64,000 nt of DNA from JACPDI01 sp035463475. Its GTDB lineage: Bacteria > Acidobacteriota > Vicinamibacteria > Vicinamibacterales > 2-12-FULL-66-21. Below the pieces are notes generated by a model. That model saw nothing but the letters and a program-made list of their open reading frames with translations, was not told where the DNA came from and made no database searches. Both the position numbers and the translations under genes were made by a program. Numbering within the stretch: the first letter of the stretch is position 1; each line of letters starts with the position of its first letter. Location: assembly GCA_035463475.1 (NCBI GenBank), contig DATHTE010000073.1, positions 1 through 64,000 of the forward strand, in the 5' to 3' direction. This document shows, one piece after another, positions 61,526 through 64,000 of the stretch.

Positions 61526-62406
61526 AGACGCCTGCCCGCGATGAACGCCGACAGCTCGCGCAGACGCTCGGCGCGGCGGCCGAATCCCGCGAGCGCCGCA
61601 TCCGCCGTCGCGCACAACTCCGCCGCGAGCTGCCGTGCGCCCGCCGCGCCGCTGAACGACACGAACGTGGTCTTCTTGAGGTCCTGCCGGTGCGCCTTGC
61701 CGGTTTCCGCCGGGTCCCCCTCGACGTCGAGCAGGTCGTCCACGATCTGGAACGCCAGGCCGAGGTTCTTCGCGTACGCGGCGATGGCGGCGATCTGTTC
61801 CGGCGAGCCGCCCGCGGTGAGCGCGCCCGCTACGCCGGCGGCCCCGAACAGCGCTCCCGTCTTCCGGCGGTGGATGCGCTCGAGGGTGTCGAACGAGATC
61901 TGTTGCTCGGTGGCGAGCAGGTCCTCGGCCTGGCCGGCTATGAGGCCGTCGGACCCGATCGCATCCGCCAGCCGCCGGGCGATCGTGCGGGCCAGCTCGC
62001 CATTGTACGCGGCCGCGATCGCGTCGTAGGCGAGGCTCAGCAGCCCGAACGCCGCAAGAATCGCGACCGCCTCGCCGTACACCAGGTGGTTCGTCGGCCG
62101 GCCCCGTCGGAGCGGCGCGTCGTCCATTGACGGGAGGTCGTCCAGAATCAGCGAGGACGCGTGCACGAGTTCCACCGCCGTCGCGACCGGCATCGCGCGA
62201 TCCGATCTTCCACAGAGTTCGGCGGCGAGCAGCGCGAGCACCGCGCGGACGCGCTTGGACTCGGCGAGGGCCGTGTAGCGCATCGACTCGTGGACCGCCT
62301 TCGGCTCGCGGGCCGGCGGCGGCAGAAGCTCGTCGAGCGCGCGCGCCACCTGCGCCTGATAGTCGCCGAAGAAGGCAGGCACCGAGACCCGCGGCGCGTT
62401 CGTCAC
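61522..62406 (-). CDS. ispA: Polyprenyl (farnesyl/geranylgeranyl) diphosphate synthase
   Basis: 294 aa. The first Asp-rich motif is LILDDLPSMDD, with RRGRPTNH after it, and the second is FQIVDDLLDVEGD. KRVRAVLALLAAELC supplies the basic region. It condenses IPP with allylic diphosphates to C15 or C20 products for quinones, carriers or hopanoids. Large residues before the first motif cannot be modelled by eye, so chain length is open. GTG start, 4-nt overlap with the methyltransferase. Confidence 0.92.
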   Translation of the reverse strand: MTNAPRVSVPAFFGDYQAQVARALDELLPPPAREPKAVHESMRYTALAESKRVRAVLALLAAELCGRSDRAMPVATAVELVHASSLILDDLPSMDDAPLRRGRPTNHLVYGEAVAILAAFGLLSLAYDAIAAAYNGELARTIARRLADAIGSDGLIAGQAEDLLATEQQISFDTLERIHRRKTGALFGAAGVAGALTAGGSPEQIAAIAAYAKNLGLAFQIVDDLLDVEGDPAETGKAHRQDLKKTTFVSFSGAAGARQLAAELCATADAALAGFGRRAERLRELSAFIAGRRL

Positions 62407-63065
62407 GAGGTGAGACCAAACACGAGCATGTACTGGTAGCGCAGGAAGGTCTCGCGTTTGAGGAGCCTCAGTCCGGCCTGCGCCGCGGCCGCGATGACGC
62501 GCCGTTCGTCGACGCGCTCCTCGAGCGGGGGACCCGGGCCGAGGCCGTCGGACTTGAACTCGACGACTCCGAGACGCCCCCGCGGGGTGAGCGCGCGCGC
62601 GACGGCGCGCAGGAGCGCGACGGGATCCTCGACCTCGTTGTACACGCTGACCATTAGCGCCGCGTCGAGCCTGCCGGCCGGGAGGCGCGGGTCATCGGCC
62701 ACGCCGAGCACGGTCCGAACGTTCTTCAGCCCCTCGCGCTCGATGCGGCGCTGGATCGATTCGATCATCTGCGGCTGGATGTCCTCGGCGTAGACGAGCC
62801 CATTCGGCCCGACGCGCCGCGCCAGCCGCACCGTGAACCAACCGCCACCCGCGCCGAGATCAGCGACGATGGAGCCGTCGGCGATCCCGAGCGCGTCCAT
62901 GATGCGCTCGGGCTGCTGCCAGGCGTCGCGATCCGGTCCCTCGAGCAGCCCCAGGTCCTGTGGCGGAAACAGCCGGCCGTGCTGCACGCGCTGCGCGCCG
63001 GCGGGCCACGTTGCGACCGCCACGAGCACCGCGGCCCCCGCGAGTGTCTTGCGAGCTCTTCTCAC
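62403..63065 (-). CDS. Exported class I SAM-dependent methyltransferase-like protein
   Basis: 220 aa from GTG 63065. A signal peptide (LAGAAVLVAVATWPAGA) is followed by RIMDALGIADGSIVADLGAG and GGWFTVRLARRVGPNGLVYA, a typical SAM site, then LMVSVYNEVEDPVALL. The export signal is odd because SAM is cytosolic; this build is nonetheless known in some bacteria. A later start without the signal is possible. Its first ~200 nt are also open in the aspA frame. Confidence 0.75.
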   Translation of the reverse strand: MRRARKTLAGAAVLVAVATWPAGAQRVQHGRLFPPQDLGLLEGPDRDAWQQPERIMDALGIADGSIVADLGAGGGWFTVRLARRVGPNGLVYAEDIQPQMIESIQRRIEREGLKNVRTVLGVADDPRLPAGRLDAALMVSVYNEVEDPVALLRAVARALTPRGRLGVVEFKSDGLGPGPPLEERVDERRVIAAAAQAGLRLLKRETFLRYQYMLVFGLTS

Positions 63066-64000
63066 GTGTCTTCCCCTGCCCCGGTATGCCGGCCGATGTC
63101 ATGCCTTCCGGCGCGAGAATCCGATCGAGCTGGCGCGCGTCGATCAACCCGCGCTCCCGGACGAGCTCGCTGATGCTGCGGCCGGTGCGCACCGCCTCCT
63201 TTGCGATCTCCGCCGTCGCCGCGTAGCCGATGTACGGGCTGAGCGCGGTGGCCACGGCGGTGCTTCGCTCCAGCAGCTCCCGGCAGCGCGCCTCGTCCGC
63301 CTGGATGCCGTCCACGCACCGGAGGCGCAGCGCGTCGATCGCGCGCTCCAGGATCTGCGTCGCGTGGAGCGCGTTCCACGCGATCACCGGCATCATGACG
63401 TTCAGCTCCAGCTGTCCCGCCTCGCACGCGCCGGCGATCGCCTCGTCGCAGCCGCGCACGTGATAGCAGACTTGGTTGACCATCTCCGGAATCGACGGAT
63501 TCACCTTGCCCGGCATGATCGAGGAGCCGGGCTGCACCGCGGGGAGCTGGATTTCCGCGATCCCCGCGCGCGGTCCCATGCTGAGCAGCCGCAGATCGGA
63601 CGAGACTTTTGTGAGTTCCGACGCGAGCCGCCTGAGCGCGCCGGAGTATGAGAGGACGTCCCCCATGCTCTGCGTAACACGGAAACGGTTCTCTGCAGGG
63701 CGGACGTCGACGCCGGTCTGCCGTCGAAGGCGGCGCACGGCGGCCTCAATGAAGTCAAGCCCCGCGTTGAGGCCCGTCCCCACGGCCGTCGCCCCGAGGT
63801 TCAGTTCCTTCAGTCCCTCGAGCGCGCGTTCCACGTCGTCGCAGCCAGCCTGGATGCACGCGGCGTAGCCGCTGAACTCCTGGCCGAGCGTGATCGGCAC
63901 GGCATCCTGAAGGTGCGTCCGGCCGGTCTTGAGCACCCGACGGAACTCGCGTGCCTTCGCCTCGAGCGATTTCGCGAGCGCGCGTCCGGCGCGAAGCAGC
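62860..64000 (-). CDS. aspA: Aspartate ammonia-lyase, 5'-truncated by window edge, with out-of-frame C-terminal extension
   Basis: The frame is open to base 64000, so the N-terminus lies outside. The visible part has KTGRTHLQDAVPITLGQEF, LNLGATAVGTGLN, the fumarase/aspartase signature GSSIMPGKVNP and the aspartase-like EAGQLELNVMMPVIAWNALH, favouring AspA over FumC. It releases ammonia from aspartate to give fumarate. The normal end should be near 63075 (LDRILAPEGMTSAGI). Instead the frame continues 206 nt into the methyltransferase gene, adding about 69 Arg/Ala/Gly-rich residues with shadow-like composition. A lost stop codon or a frameshift near the end is likely. Confidence 0.85.
   Translation of the reverse strand, partial: LLRAGRALAKSLEAKAREFRRVLKTGRTHLQDAVPITLGQEFSGYAACIQAGCDDVERALEGLKELNLGATAVGTGLNAGLDFIEAAVRRLRRQTGVDVRPAENRFRVTQSMGDVLSYSGALRRLASELTKVSSDLRLLSMGPRAGIAEIQLPAVQPGSSIMPGKVNPSIPEMVNQVCYHVRGCDEAIAGACEAGQLELNVMMPVIAWNALHATQILERAIDALRLRCVDGIQADEARCRELLERSTAVATALSPYIGYAATAEIAKEAVRTGRSISELVRERGLIDARQLDRILAPEGMTSAGIPGQGKTREKSSQDTRGGRGARGGRNVARRRAARAARPAVSATGPGAARGTGSRRLAAARAHHGRARDRRRLHRR

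Overview
The window is about 64 kb of GC-rich, gene-dense bacterial chromosome with no rRNA, tRNA, CRISPR array or insertion sequence that I can see. Everything points to a diderm bacterium: LptD, TonB/ExbB/ExbD, Lgt/LspA and several lipoproteins are present. The best taxonomic clue is the large FtsX/MacB-type permease at 52602-55094, whose N-terminus matches the 'acidobacterial duplicated orphan permease' family. With the GC-rich composition and many Arg/Ala-rich proteins I infer Acidobacteriota, perhaps class Vicinamibacteria. That is inference, not proof. Genes are tightly packed. Many neighbours overlap by 1 nt (TGATG) or 4 nt (ATGA, GTGA, TTGA), and GTG or TTG starts are common.

Layout, left to right. 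1-2011: 3' part of a Clp/HSP100 ATPase with odd pore loops. 2185-11673 (minus): an envelope and lipid run (deoxynucleoside kinase, accD, folC, lptD, rfbB, an epimerase, a two-domain prenol kinase, a UbiA prenyltransferase). 11700-14979 (plus): an N-acylamino acid racemase-like enolase and a HEAT-repeat/cyclophilin lipoprotein. 15080-15718: two tiny Lys/Gly-rich peptide genes with their own terminators, one with a strong promoter, among repeats. 15736-19990: a small Cys protein, a sulfurtransferase, a TPR protein and Ddl. 20031-25596 (plus): tgt-yajC-secD-secF-uppP-DUF502. 25678-30820 (plus): a divergent membrane pyrophosphatase, then tonB-exbB-exbD-exbD behind a strong promoter. 30994-35649: a RodZ-type HTH protein, a TPR lipoprotein, Rel (ppGpp), RidA and L28. 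35712-38883: Cys-rich proteins, an unknown two-gene operon, and a DksA/TraR-family gene behind a long structured leader. 38995-42331: lon and a histone-deacetylase-fold hydrolase. 42426-48056 (minus): ileS-lspA-lgt-rluD-NUDIX. 48160-52616: a LecA-like domain protein, and a paired M16 peptidase operon ending in a GNAT. 52602-55094: the orphan permease. 55149-58988 (minus): thiD, moaE, moaD, prfA, prmC, HIT, with a palindromic repeat pair wedged exactly between thiD and moaE. 59007-64000: bioY, then (minus) aspA (cut by the window edge), a secreted methyltransferase, a polyprenyl synthase and a membrane phosphodiesterase-like protein.

How the genes work together: most are housekeeping and serve envelope assembly (Sec accessory proteins, Und-PP recycling, lipoprotein maturation, LPS export, TonB energisation), translation (ileS, prfA/prmC, rpmB, tgt, rluD) and stringent/stress control (Rel, DksA-like, Lon). 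The racemase (11700) and the GNAT (51723) resemble two enzymes of the known D- to L-amino acid conversion route through N-succinyl amino acids. The most unusual items are the twin Lys/Gly-rich micropeptides, the structured leader RNA upstream of the dksA-like gene, the fused prenol/prenyl-phosphate kinase, the Clp ATPase lacking pore tyrosines, the MoaD with residues beyond its diglycine, the REP-like pair forming the moaE upstream region, and the aspA frame that runs about 200 nt into the next gene.
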